A stretch of DNA of 19,983 nucleotides from Paenarthrobacter nitroguajacolicus JCM 14115 (GTDB lineage Bacteria; Actinomycetota; Actinomycetes; Actinomycetales; Micrococcaceae), in assembly GCA_001313365.1 (NCBI GenBank), contig BBFS01000089.1, positions 1 to 19,983 of the forward strand. The letters run 5' to 3'. The notes under the pieces were generated by a model that saw nothing but the letters and a program-made list of their open reading frames with translations, did no database searches and was not told where the DNA came from. Position numbers and translations under genes: made by a program. Each line of letters begins with the position of its first letter. The stretch's first letter is position 1. Shown piece after piece: positions 8,177 to 18,101 of this stretch.

Positions 8177-9593
8177 TTAGTGGACTTCCCTCATTTCCTT
8201 GTACGCTTCCAGCGCTTCCGCACGGGTGGTCTTGAGGTCCACGATTTCCTCCGGGTAGTCCGGTGTTCCGAACTCGGGAATCCAGTGGGCGATGTACTTC
8301 CCCCCCTGGGGATCGAACTTCACGCGCTGGGCCTCCGGATTGAAGATCCTGAAGAACGGCGAAGCATCCGCCCCGGAGCCGGCTACCCATTGCCAGTTGG
8401 CCGGATTCGACGCCGGATCGGCGTCCACCAGGGTGTCCCAAAACCATTGCTCCCCCCCCAGCTGCCAATGAATGCCCAGGTTCTTCACCAGGAAACTCGC
8501 GGCAACCATACGGACGCGGTTGTGCATCCAGCCCGTTTGCCAAAGCTGCCGTTGCCCCGCGTCCACCATGGGGGAAACCGGTGCGGCCCTGCTGCCAGGC
8601 CCGGAATTCCTCCGGCGCTGACTCGTGGCCGGGATGCTTGCCGTTGTTACTGCTGCCGTTATGGTTGGTGCCCGGCCACGCCCAGGGAAAGCGGTCAAAC
8701 TCCGGGCGAAGGTTGGCCGTTGCGAGACTTGGATTGTGGAAGTACTGGTGCCAGCAGAACTCGCGCCAGCCCAACTCGGAAGCATAGATAGAGGCGCTTT
8801 CGGACCGCTTGGAGCCCAGAGCATGCCACACCTCAAACGGGCTCAACTCGCCCCCCCAGCGCAGGTAGGGAGACAGGCAACTGCTGCCATCTGTATCCGG
8901 ACGGTTGCGGCCCTCGCTGTAGTTGGAGAGGCCGCCCGCCACGAACGTGGCGAGCCGCTTGTGCCCGGCGGGAGCGCCCGGCGTCCACATTTCGGCCAAT
9001 CCGCCGGACCAGTCCGGCGTGGTGGGAAGCAGTTGCCACGATTCCAAGTGGTCATGGGCTGGCAGTTTTCCGGAGAATCCGTGCCCCCCCGCTTCCGGAA
9101 CGGCCAGCGGCTCGCGGAAGTCCTGCGCAGAAACAGTCCGCCAGAAAGGGGTGAAGACCTTGTATTGCCCACCCGTTTTAGTGGTCACTTCCCACGGCTC
9201 GTGGAGAAGGGAAGCCTGAAAACTCGAGACATGCAGTCCCGCGTCGCCCGCCCAGGTTTTGATGCCGGCGTCGACCGTTCGCTCAGCGGAACCGTACCGC
9301 CGGTTCCAGTACAGCCCGCCGGCACCAATCGCCGTCGTGGTTTCCCTAACCACGTCGGCGGCAGGTCCGCGGCGGAGCAGCAGGGGGGAACACCCAGCTT
9401 GTCCAGGTCTTCGCGGAGGGCGGTCAGCGAGTGGTGGAGCCACCAGCGCGCGGCGCCGCCGTGGGGGCGGATACCCGGCGATTCTTCGTCAAGGACGTAG
9501 AGGCAACGGCCGCGCGTCGTCGACGGCGGCACGCAAGGCCGGGTTATCGGCGACCCTCAGATCGTCGCGAAACCAAACGATGGACGGTTTCAT
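8177..9593 (-). CDS. phr: Deoxyribodipyrimidine photolyase (class I, cryptochrome/photolyase family), frameshifted
   Basis: Light-driven repair of cyclobutane pyrimidine dimers, or a close relative. ATG at 9593 (MKPSIVWFRDDLRVADNPAL) follows GAAAGG. The N-terminal antenna domain includes YVLDEESPGIRPHGGAARWW and LTALREDLDKLGVP. The C-terminal FAD domain has ATFVAGGLSNYSEGRNRPD, SCLSPYLRWG, ELGWREFCWHQYFHNP, QTGWMHNRVRMVAASFLVKN and NWQWVAGSGADASPFFRIFN, the usual flavin and tryptophan-rich segments. Frame repair is needed near 9504, at G6 9383-9388 (four expected) and at the G5 near 8570 (four expected). In-frame inflations occur at 8300-8306, 8452-8459, 8851-8857 and 9084-9090, for example WGGELSPFEVW where WGELSPFEVW is usual. 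About 465 residues, normal length. CPD versus 6-4 specificity cannot be settled here. Confidence 0.92.
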
Positions 9594-9628
9594 TAGAGCC
9601 TTTCAGCGAGAACCTCCGGAAACAGGAA

Positions 9629-9668
9629 CAGCCCATGCCCCCCCTAAGAATCCTAGGGGCATGGGCTG
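9629..9668 (-). terminator. Strong hairpin between the small unknown gene and photolyase
   Basis: The arms CAGCCCATGCCCC and GGGGCATGGGCTG are perfectly complementary, and the pairing extends through TA on each side (15 bp) if the C7 at 9638-9644 is read as four. The loop is then AGAATCC. On the minus strand it is followed by TTCCTGTTTCC, moderately U-rich, consistent with an intrinsic terminator for the 9688-10032 gene just upstream of phr. It also serves as an internal check on run length, because the opposing G run is exactly four. Confidence 0.75.
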
Positions 9669-9687
9669 AATACTTGCTGGAATGGGA

Positions 9688-10032
9688 TCAGGCGATGGAT
9701 GCCACTGCTTGTTGGCGAATTTCGGAAACCGGGATGTCCGTGGCGGTTTCGCTCCACATGGGAACACTGTTGACCACGTAGTCCCGCGCGGCTGCACCTA
9801 TCATGCTCATGCCGGGATAAATTCTCTGGCCGCTGATCTTGACGGGCTTGAGTCCCTGGAGTTCAAGGGCTGTTTTGAAAGCGGAGTCGGGGGGGATGGG
9901 GGGGATTTTGCGTCCGAGAACGCACCAGCTGATGTACAGGCCGTAGAAAGTGTCAAAGTCCAAGCCGTTCTCAGTGTCGTCCTCAAACACCACACAGTCG
10001 CGAATAAAGCTGCCAATTTGGGTGTCGGTCAT
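9688..10032 (-). CDS. Small protein of unknown function
   Basis: About 113 residues. ATG at 10032 is preceded by GGAGG at about 8 bp. The sequence opens MTDTQIGSFIRDCVVFED and has a patterned core, FDTFYGLYISWCVLGRK, then SAFKTALELQGLKPVKISGQ and RIYPGMSMIGAAARDYVVNS. The alternation of a helix, a Tyr/Trp-rich helix and a basic wing-like turn reminds me of the winged-helix domain at the C-terminus of D5/P4-type phage primase-helicases, here as a stand-alone protein; this is a resemblance by eye only. G7 runs at 9889-9895 and 9898-9904 keep frame and probably add two prolines (KIPPIPPD for KIPIPD). No signal peptide or membrane helix is present. Divergent from the debranching-enzyme gene. Confidence 0.7.
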   Translation of the reverse strand: MTDTQIGSFIRDCVVFEDDTENGLDFDTFYGLYISWCVLGRKIPPIPPDSAFKTALELQGLKPVKISGQRIYPGMSMIGAAARDYVVNSVPMWSETATDIPVSEIRQQAVASIA

Positions 10033-10309
10033 TACGGGGGCCTCCGGCGTCGGAAGAAATGCGGGCCGCCGGGCTGCATCAGCGAATGTCCTATCCCTCA
10101 CTATAGACCGTTCTGGTTGCCCGGACGAGGAAAAGAGATTAACTCTGGGTTGCGGGAGTGATTGTCTTCCGCAGATGCGCCGGGCAAGGCAGGGCTCTGG
10201 TGCCCGCTCCCACTCCGGCGTACCGTCATTTACATCCATGCAGAAGGCAGCCCATTGGGCGGCCGCTGGAGCTCAAGCTATCCGCAAGCTCACTGATAAG
10301 GAGCATCAA

Positions 10310-12483
10310 GTGGCTGGATGGAATGCTGACACGGCAGCGGGGGCCGCTGGGCTCCGGAACGGTCACCCTGGTGGAAGGCTCATCCTTCTGCATTTCCGCT
10401 GCCAACGGGGGGGACATCAACCCCGAACTTCCCCACGGCGTCTTCCATCTGGACACCCGGATACTCTCCCGATGGGAGCTGACCATCAACGGCCTAACGA
10501 TCGAACCTTTGGCAGCTGAAACCCGGGAACCTTACCGCGCCCTGTTCGCAGGCCGGGTACCTCGTTCGGACGGGTACGCGGACAGCCCGTTGCTGGTGGA
10601 ACGCTTGCGGGAAGTCGGGGCAGGAATCCTGGAAGAGATCACCGTCCGGAATTACTCCAAGCGGCCTGCAGAGTGCCGGATCCTGCTGACTGCCGAATCG
10701 GATTTCGCGGACCTCTTTGAAGTGAAGGAAGCCCGAATAACCCGGGAGTGGACGGAAACCCGCGTCCCGGGAGGCGATTCCTTGGAGATCCGCGGAAAGT
10801 GGGAGGGTATCCGGAAGAGCGTCGTGATCCGGGCCGAGGGCGCCGGCGCAGGAGCCAGGGCGTTGGGCTTCACGGCCAAGATTCCAGCTTCCGGCAGCTG
10901 GAGCACCCGCGTGAGCGTCGTCCCCACCCTCGACGGTGCAGGGACGCCGTTCGCCCATCCGGCCCGCGGGGGGGAGTTGTCTCCCAGCGATCGTCGCCGG
11001 GAGGAATGGGTGGCCAAGATCCCCCCGCCTGCAGGTGGCCAATCGTTCCATAGAACGCACCCTGAGGCGCAGCTACGAAGACCTGGGCGCGTTGCGGATC
11101 CAGGATCCGGACCATCCGAACAGGGTGGTTGTTGCGGCCGGGGCACCCTGGTTCATGACGTTGTTTGGCCGCGACTCCTTGTGGGCGTCAGAGATGGCAC
11201 TGCCCGTTGACCCGTCTCTGGCATTGGGAACCCTCCGCACGCTGGCTGACCGTCAGGGAACGGTAGTGGACACCAACAGCGAGGAAGAACCGGGCAAGAT
11301 CCTGCATGAAGTTCGGCTGGACGTCTCCAGCGGCTTGGCCCTGGGCGGCAAGTCCGCGTACTTCGGCAGCGTGGACGCCACTCCCCTGTTCGTCATCGTC
11401 CTGGGTTCCGTCAGCCGGTGGGGCTTCGCCAAGGATGTGATTGCGGAGCTCCTCCCCCAATGCGGATCGCGCGCTCGAGTGGATCAGGGACTACGGCGAC
11501 CGGGACGGCGACGGCTTCGTGGAGTATGGGCGTCCCAACGAGCACGGCCTCATAAACCAGGGCTGGAAGGACTCCTGGGACGGCATCAATTTTGCCGACG
11601 GCACCATTGCCGAGCCGCCACTGGCGCTGTGCGAAGTCCAGGCATACGTGCATGGTGCCTATATGGCTCGTGCTTGGATGGCTTACGACGACGGCGACCT
11701 CACCTTGGCAGCCGAGCTTCGGGAACGCGCGGATCGCCTCAAAAAGAAGTTCAACGAGGAGTTTTGGCTCCCGGACAAGGGCTACTACGCGGTGGCCTTG
11801 GACAAGGACAAGCGACCCGTGGATGCGTGTGCTTCAAACATGGGGGGCACTGTTTGTGGTTTGGGCTGGTGGATGAAGACAAGGCACCCCTCGTGGCGGA
11901 GCGACTCATGTCCCCCGGAAATGTTCAGCGGCTGGGGGGGCGTCCGGACACTGGCCAGCGACATGGGCGCCTACAACCCTGCCAGCTACCACAATGGGTC
12001 GGTCTGGCCACATGACAACGCCCTGATAGCGGCGGGGGGGCTGCTCCGCTACGGCTACGTGGAGGAAGCGCAGCGCATTGCCACGGCCCTCCTTGAGGCT
12101 GCCGAGTTTTCGGGCGGCAGGCTCCCCCGAACTGTTCTGCGGTTTTGACCGCGGACAGTTCAGGGAGCCCGTGCCGTATCCGACTGCCTGCTCCCCGCAG
12201 GCATGGGCTGCCACCACTCCCATCCAGCTGATCACCGGACTCATGCGTTACGACGCCCACATTTCCCTGGGCGGCGTCTGGCTGGATCCGGTATTGCCGG
12301 AATCTTACGGTGACCTGCACATCAGCAATGCCCGCATGGGGGAGCGGGCGCATCACCATTGATGTCACCGGCTCTACATCCCAGGTGCAGGGACTTCCGG
12401 AGGGCCTGACACTCCACCGTGCGCAACGGCCCTGGATTACTGAGCTTGTGGAAAAGGCCGAGCTGCGTTGGACAGAACCCTAG
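10310..12483 (+). CDS. Glycogen-debranching / amylo-alpha-1,6-glucosidase-like enzyme, frameshifted
   Basis: Large cytoplasmic glycosidase of the bacterial debranching type: an N-terminal beta domain (GDE_N_bis-like) and a C-terminal (alpha/alpha)6 glucosidase domain, expected to cleave alpha-1,6 branches or related oligosaccharides. I choose GTG at 10310, seven bases after AAGGAG, giving VAGWNADTAAGPLGSGTVTL once the G5 at about 10339 is read as four. N-domain marks: LVEGSSFCIS, NPELPHGVFHLDTRILSRWE, AGRVPRSDGYADSPL. C-domain marks: WFMTLFGRDSLWASEMALP, EWIRDYGDRDGDGFVEYG, NQGWKDSWDGINFADG, ASYHNGSVWPHDNALIAAG. Frame is restored at about 11021, 11455, 11842, 11911, 12125 and 12337; runs at 10407, 10968, 11934 and 12034 keep frame. 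About 710 residues. It ends 3 bp from the converging hxlA gene. Confidence 0.87.
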
Positions 12484-12486
12484 GAA

Positions 12487-13111
12487 CTACTGAATTGCTG
12501 CCTTGAGTTCCTTTGCAGCCAGTTCCGGATCAGCGGCGCTGTAGATTGCACTGCCCGCGACCGCTACGTCGGCACCGGCCAACTGCACAGCTCCGATGGT
12601 TGATGCATTCACTCCACCGGCCACAGAGAACGGTACGCGGGCCTCTTCGCCGGCGTTCAGCAGCCCACGAAGGTCGTAACCCGGCTGGGCTTGCTCATCA
12701 AGTCCAGCGTGGAACTCGATGAACTTTGCGCCCAAGGCGCGGGCTTCCTTGGCGCGGGAAACTTTGTCTGCCACACCAATCAGGTCCACCACGATGCCCT
12801 TGTTGTGGGACTGTGCCGCCTTGACTGCACCGGCAATGGTGGAGTCGTCCGCCGTTCCGAGGACGGACACCAGGTCGGCGCCTGCCTTGAAGGCGATGTC
12901 GGCTTCAAGCTCGCCGGCATCCATGGTCTTCATGTCCGCGAACACGATCTTGGTGGGGGTGGGCTTCCTTGATTGCCGTGACGGCGGAGAGACCCTCGGC
13001 CTTGATCAGCGGGGTGCCCAGCTCGATGATGTCCACGTGCTCGGCTACTTTGCCGGCGAGTTCCAGGGCGTCTTCGATGGTGAGGAGGTCGAGTGCAACT
13101 TGCAGTTTCAT
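12487..13111 (-). CDS. hxlA: 3-hexulose-6-phosphate synthase, one frameshift
   Basis: Aldol addition of formaldehyde to ribulose 5-phosphate giving 3-hexulose 6-phosphate, the first step of the ribulose monophosphate pathway. TIM barrel of the OMP-decarboxylase-like superfamily. ATG at 13111 (MKLQVALDLLTIEDALELAG) follows AAGGAA. Marks: DIIELGTPLIKAEG, the metal/phosphate motif FADMKTMDAG, DLIGVADKVSRAKEARALGA, EFHAGLDEQ and the phosphate-binding VAGGVNASTIGAV. The only break is G5 at about 12955-12959, where four gives EAHPTKIVFADMK. About 207 residues, normal. The related 3-keto-L-gulonate-6-phosphate decarboxylase is an alternative by fold, but the adjacent isomerase argues for HPS. Confidence 0.92.
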
Positions 13112-13191
13112 GGTGTTGTTTCCTTCTTTGGAATGGTTGGTGAATCGGGTGGGTATGGGGTGTTGCGCGGATCTCAGGGTGTTGACCGGGT

Positions 13192-13789
13192 CTACTCCAG
13201 GTTGGCGTGTCGCAACCAGAGCTGCTCAGCGGGCTCGTCAGTGGCTCCCCAGAGAGAATGGAAAAACGCCTCGGTTACCAGGAAGAGCGACTGTTCGAAG
13301 AGGCTGCCGGAGTACTGCTGCGAAACATCTGAGCCATGGTCCGTCTTCTGGGCGGCGGGGGGATAACCACCACCGTTTGGGCAAGGCCAGCCAAGGGGGG
13401 GACGATGGGTTGGTGGTGATTGCCGCAACCTGGGCCCCCCCCGCCGAGAGCGCTGTTTGAGCCGCTTTGACTACCCCGGATGTAGTACCCGAACCGGAAG
13501 CGACAATCAGCAGATCCCCTGCATTGATGGCCGGGGTTGTGGTGTCACCCGCAACATGGACGGTTTTTCCGAGGTGCATGAGGCGCATGGCTGCCATCCG
13601 TAAGACCAAGCCGCTCCGACCGGCTCCGGCGAGGAAGACGCGTTCAGCACCACTGATCTCGTCTGCCAGGCGGGACACCTGTGCGTAATCAATGCGGGAG
13701 GCCGCGTGTCCCATCTCGCCCAGGATCAGGGACACGTTACTGGCTACGTCGTCACTGGTGGTTGTTGCTGTTTCTGCGGTGACGTTCAC
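13192..13789 (-). CDS. hxlB: 6-phospho-3-hexuloisomerase (SIS domain), frameshifted
   Basis: Isomerises 3-hexulose 6-phosphate to fructose 6-phosphate, the second step of formaldehyde fixation. SIS-domain marks: FLAGAGRSGLVLRMAAMRLM HLGKTVHVAGDTTTP (written as two adjoining pieces), LLIVASGSGTTSGVV and the C-terminal VSQQYSGSLFEQSLFLVTEA. I choose GTG at 13789, because AGGAG at 13796-13800 is then five bases upstream; the in-frame GTG at 13795 would overlap that site. Breaks are at G7 13395-13401 (five expected) and G6 13357-13362 (four expected); C8 13435-13442 keeps frame. The C-terminus ends LWLRHANLE at TAG. It precedes hxlA by 80 bp in one probable operon and is divergent from the LuxR-type gene. 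Confidence 0.9.
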
Positions 13790-13945
13790 TTTCACTCCTT
13801 TTGCAGGTGGGTGCCTATTCCCTCAAGGGGGGGCCTACAACGATTGTTCCGGTTACTTCAGGTAGGGGGGGTAACGCCAAAAATGGACAGTAATAACCAC
13901 CCGTTTGGGTAGGCAGCTGGCTGGAACTCCTTTAGGCTTGGTGGC

Positions 13946-15224
13946 ATGCCCCCAGCCCAACGACTTCCACTGGCCCCTTCTCGATGCGGTTGCGTCCATT
14001 GCTAAAGCCCCCTTGATGGCATTGCCGAAGAGCTTCGCGCGGCCACCCAGCCGTTCCTGACATCGAGTGCTTGGTCATCTTCACTGAGGACTGCACCGGC
14101 CGCCCACAGAAGAAGGCCGGCGCCGAGGACATCGTCAGCAGGGTCTCCATCCCGGAATTGGAACGCTTGCGTGTCTTAGTGGACGGGGGGGAAGGACCGT
14201 GGCGGGGGTCCGCCATAATTGGCGGTCAGCAGCGGGACGTCCTCGCATTCCGCTATCCACCAAGCAACGCCCTGTTGGTTCTCACCGATCCGGTGCAGAC
14301 TGCCGCAGATAAAGACAGCGGACCCCCTACGGATGGTGACCTACCTTTGGGAGCTTGCAGCGGGGCGCATCCAAGAGAAGGTGAGCGACGCTCCGCCGTC
14401 GTATCTTCTGGAGTCCCGGGCCGCATCCGCGGAGCGTGTCCGCGTCACCGGCGAGCTGGTGGACCAGCACTCAACAACCCTGGAAACTGTGCTCGCGGCG
14501 TTACGTTCAAACTCCTTGGACGATCGCGCGGCCCGTACGTTCGTGACCGATCTAACCGCCAAAGCCCTGGTTGGCCTCCGGACCTCAGTGACCGCACCAG
14601 CAACCTTGCGGAAGAGCCGTCGCCAAGGCGTTCGAGAGGCTCCGGGAAGACCTCAGGCCACTCATGCATTTCAGCAACATCGACATCCAGTTCATCGAAC
14701 CGCCTGCAGACGGAAGGGCACTGCCCGGCGAGGTGGCCCACGCCGCCAGGGCTGTGGTTCGAGGATTGGTCCTGGCTATCGCCGAACAGTCTGATGTTCA
14801 TCGGGTCCGGACGCAATGGGACTGTGATGGAGAGAACCTGCTGATCAATGTCAGGGACGACGGCGGCGGGGGAGCTTTCCCCCCCTGAAGGTCCCACGCT
14901 TGAACGGTTGCTTCAACGTGTGCAGGCCGTGGACGGGACCATGAACGTGGACGTCATGCAGGGCTGGGGCGCGATATCTCCGTGGTGCTGCCGTTGGATC
15001 CGCCGTCGACTCCCGCTGGGGACGTAGCAGAATGGGGGCTGGCCGGCAGGGAACTTGAGGTCCTTCAGTTGCTGGCTGCCGGCCAGCGTAATCGCTCGAT
15101 TGCCGCTGACCTTGGCATCAGCGAAAATACTGTGAAGTTTCACCTCCGGAACCTCTTCCGGAAGCTTGACGTCCGGTCCCGCACTGAGGCCATTGCGTTG
15201 GCCCACAGTGCGGGACTCAGGTAG
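13946..15224 (+). CDS. LuxR-family regulator with kinase-like central region, frameshifted
   Basis: DNA-binding regulator of about 420 residues once repaired. ATG at 13946 reads [20 protein letters not shown] if the C5 at 13949-13953 is taken as four. An N-terminal sensory-like region ([50 protein letters not shown]) is followed by helical segments ([40 protein letters not shown]). A degenerate ATPase-like stretch then ends [10 protein letters not shown]. The C-terminal HTH is complete: [57 protein letters not shown] see no phospho-acceptor His in the helical part. Frame repair is needed near 14057, 14320, 14586, 14617, 14870 and 14973. The target is unknown; its position between hxlBA and the Rieske operon makes these the first candidates. 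It stops 5 bp before the converging reductase gene. Confidence 0.78.
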
Positions 15225-15229
15225 ACGTC

Positions 15230-16642
15230 CTAGGCGTCGATCACCATATCGGTCTGTGCGGTGGAGCAGCAGGGCAGGAACTTGCCCGCATCGATTTCAC
15301 GGGCGCGGATGCCACCTTGGTGGTTCATTTCCACTTCCCCCCGAAAGCTTGACTACCTTGCAGGAGCCGCACATGCCCTCTTTGCAGTTCGCGCCGATCC
15401 TGACCCCCGGCACGCTGGGCCGGACCAAGGATGTGCTCGGTGGGGTCGATGCGCACATTGATGCCCGTGCGCATGAAGGACAAGGTGAGGCTTCCCGTTC
15501 CCACTGTTTCAAAGCTCGATGCATCAGGCGCATCGGCCTTCGCTCCCGCATCCGAACCGTCGTCGGACGCTTCGGGCGCGTCCGGGTCGACAGTTTCCAG
15601 CGGCAACCCTGAAGCCTTCAGCGGCCCCTCCGCGTCGTAGCCGGGCTCGTAGAGCCCGAACGCCGTGGGCTGGCTTTCGTAGTAGTCCTCAGCGGAATCG
15701 GCGATTTCCTCGGCAATTTCCTCGGCAATGTCCACTGCGAGCGCGAGCTCTGCCTGGTACTCAAGGATCGTCTGCCGATCTCCCGTGAAGAATTCCATGT
15801 GGATGGAAGTATCGTCCACACCCACGTTGCCCAGGAGCTCGGTTGCGGTGTTCAGGTAGCCCTCGGGTCCACAGGCATATACCTGCCGGCCGTTGGCGTC
15901 GGGGGGGCAACTTCCTCCAGCATTGCCGCCGTCAGCCTTCCACTGAGGCCTTCCCAGCCTCGGGCTTGCTGCGGTCACCCAGGGAGTAGAAGACCTTGAT
16001 GCGCGAGTCAACGGACGCGATGTAGGCCAGCTCCTTGTTGAAGGCAAAGCCTCCGGCCTCTGCCCCGTGGTAGAGCACCACCACATCGGCCTGTCCGGGC
16101 AGGGAGTGAATGGTCCGCACCATGGACATGATGGGAGTGATGCCTGCACCGGCGGCCAGCAGGAGATACCGGGCCCGGCGGTCGGCGTCGGGCAAGTGGA
16201 ATGCCCCCACCGGTCCGAGCATGTCCAGGACGGTGCCGGGTTTGATGTTCTCGTGTACCCACGGTGAAACCAGGCCCGTGGCGTCGCGCTTGACTGTGAT
16301 GTCGAAGGTCCACGGCTTGGTGGGAGCGCTGGACAGCGAGTAGCTGCGATCCACCGGATCTTCGTCCTCGCCGTTCACCGGGAAGGCAACATTAACGTAC
16401 TGGCCTGCACGGAACGCCAAGGGTGCGCCATCGGTGCGACGGAACACGAAGGTCATCATGCCGCCCACTTCGGGAACAATCTCGACGCATTCGGCCATGA
16501 ACTCCTGCGGATGCCAAGGACCCAACGCACGTGCTGCGCTGGCGGGTCCCTCGGTGCTGCCCATGACCCTGTTCCACGGCATTTCAAGACCGCGAATACG
16601 ATGTGGCTCCTGGACTAACGTCTCAGTGAGGAGTTCCGTCAT
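15230..16642 (-). CDS. gbcB: Ferredoxin-NAD(P)H reductase subunit of a Rieske oxygenase (GbcB-like), frameshifted
   Basis: Electron-transfer partner of the Rieske oxygenase. ATG at 16642 overlaps the gbcA stop as ATGA and follows AGGAG. The FNR domain has the FAD motif DPVDRSYSLSSAP, FRAGQYVNVAF, the NAD(P)-domain motif LLLAAGAGITPIMSMVRTIH and YACGPEGYLN. The C-terminal plant-type [2Fe-2S] domain has Cys ligands in NCKEGMCGSCKVVKL and FLPCCSTAQ (C-x4-C-x2-C...C). Between them lies an acidic Ala/Glu/Asp-rich linker of about 100 residues. The protein is about 465 residues, about 100 longer than the Pseudomonas GbcB I recall. Frame repair is needed near 15345, near 15405, at 15901-15907 and near 15942. 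The glycine betaine assignment is by resemblance and pairing; a different methylated-amine substrate is possible. Confidence 0.8.
15700..15735 (-). repeat. 12-bp tandem repeat coding AEEI units in the GbcB-like linker
   Basis: Units GGCGATTTCCTC, GGCAATTTCCTC and GGCAATGTCCAC are adjacent; the first two differ at one base and the third is more diverged. They encode two AEEI units and a related DIAEE lead-in in the acidic inter-domain linker. The length keeps frame and could vary between strains. Confidence 0.65.
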
Positions 16643-17948
16643 GCCAAGTGCTCCTGGACGCGCTGTACGTACCAGTTGATGAATGCCTCCACCTGGTATT
16701 CGCTCTTCATGTAGGGCCGGGCTCATAGGCGGGGCTGCCGGCGCCCGTCTGGCACAGCTCCACAAAGGCCTTGTCCTGCAGGTTGGTCTGCTTCCAGGTG
16801 TAGGTGAGCTTCTCCAGGTCGTAGTCGACGCCTTCCACGGCGTCGTCGGCTACCAGCCACGTGGTGCGAACCAGGGACTGGTGTTCGTTGATGGGGGGGA
16901 AGACCCCGAACGTGATGACGTGGTCGCTCTGGAAGTGGAACCAGCTGTTGGGCTGGAGGTGCATCGAGCAGCGGCCAAGCCGGAAGTCCCGCAAATCGCC
17001 GAGCAGCTTCTTGGAGAGCCTGCGCCCATCGGGCGAGAACGATTCGCCGTCGCCATCCAGCGATTCCCGTGAGATGCGGATTCCAGCAATGCGGGTGTCG
17101 AGCTCTTCCACCACCTCGTAGGGAAGGCCGTAGCGGCGGCAACGCTCCTCGAGCGATGCCTGTGCTTCCTTGTTGCGGTCCCACACCTCTTCAAGGTGGG
17201 CGGGGGGATCAGACCCTCCGTCAGGCCCCCAAGTGGGGGAAGAGGGAACAAGCGAGCTCCGGGTGGCCGTCGCAGTGGTAGCACTCACGGTTGTTCTCCA
17301 TGACGAGCTTCCAGTTGCCCTCTTCAACGATGTTCTGCTGGTAGGCGATTTTCGTCTTGGAGAGATCGTGCGGCGCGAGGTACGGCTCAAAGATCTTGGA
17401 GGTCTCGTCAAAGTCGGTAGGCGGCTCGTCCGCAATGCAGACAAAGATCAGTCCGGCAACCACGCGGCTGTGGGCGCGCTTGAGGCCGAAGCAGCCCTTG
17501 TCGAACTTCGTTTCCCCCGGCGCGGAGGCGTGGATCAGGTTGCCCTCCGGGGGGGAGTAGGTCCAGGAGTGGTAGCCGCAGACCAGGTTGCCTGTTGACC
17601 CGGCGGGCTCGGTCAGGACACGGGCGCGCGGTGGCGGCAGACGTTGTGCAGGACGTTCACGCCGCCGTCGTCATTGCGCAGCACGATCAGGGAGTAGGGA
17701 CCATAGTCGACGGTGACGTAGTCGCCCGGCTCCGGCAGTTCGGCGATGCTGGCTGCAAAGATCCAATGCTGGCCAAAAATGGCTTCCATGTCGATCTTGA
17801 AGATCGTGGCATCGGTGTAGAAAGGCGCATCGAGGGAATATCCCTTGCGCCGGAACTCGAACAGTTCGCTGATCTCCGCCAGCTGCTCTGCAGGCAAAGA
17901 TGAAGCGAGTTTTCCGCGTGAGTTGAGGGGCAAGACTGGAGCAGACAT
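16639..17948 (-). CDS. gbcA: Rieske non-haem iron oxygenase alpha subunit (GbcA-like N-demethylase), frameshifted
   Basis: Ring-hydroxylase-type oxygenase; its closest resemblance is to the glycine betaine demethylase subunit GbcA and related quaternary-amine oxygenases, which release formaldehyde. ATG at 17948 follows GGGAGGAAATAC. N-terminal part: SLDAPFYTDATIFKIDMEAI, FGQHWIFAAS. The Rieske centre is CRHR...CGYHSW (C-x-H...C-x2-H), with the first half shifted near 17625 by a lost base. Mononuclear iron region: VEEGNWKLVMENNRECYHCD then GHPEL. C-terminal: PNSWFHFQSDHVITFGVFP, then WLVADDAVEGVDYDLEKLT, ending VQRVQEHLA. Other breaks are at the paired C5/G5 near 17225-17240 and at G6 17202-17207, all expected four; 16893-16899 and 17549-17555 keep frame. 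About 430 residues. First gene of the gbcA-gbcB operon, divergent from lysR. Confidence 0.85.
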
Positions 17949-18056
17949 GTATTTCCTCCCGGGAGGCGTGGGGGGGTAAATGTGTGTTTCGTGGGACCAC
18001 GGCTGCGTGGGGGGGTGCGAGCGGCGTTGTCGAAATCCTTATAGTCATGAGATTAG

Positions 18057-18069
18057 GGATCATTGATCC
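18057..18069. promoter_or_regulatory. Palindrome GGATCATTGATCC in the gbcA-lysR intergenic region
   Basis: Perfect 6-bp arms GGATCA/TGATCC around a single T, midway in the 167-bp divergent region (17949-18115) and just upstream of a TATAAG element on the minus strand that could be the gbcA -10. The position fits activation of gbcAB by the adjacent LysR protein. Candidate only. Confidence 0.45.
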
Positions 18070-18101
18070 GCAACAAAAGCGCAAGATTCAGAAGATAACC
18101 G

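Noticed and set aside
7953..9443. A single 496-codon minus-strand frame spanning photolyase and membrane protein
   Set aside because: It mixes the middle of photolyase, out-of-frame photolyase sequence and the start of the membrane protein; it arises from frameshifts and is not a fusion gene.
10158..10309. Upstream coding extension of the debranching enzyme
   Set aside because: The translation before 10310 shows no family resemblance, while GTG 10310 has a well-spaced AAGGAG; 10033-10309 otherwise shows no gene I can support.
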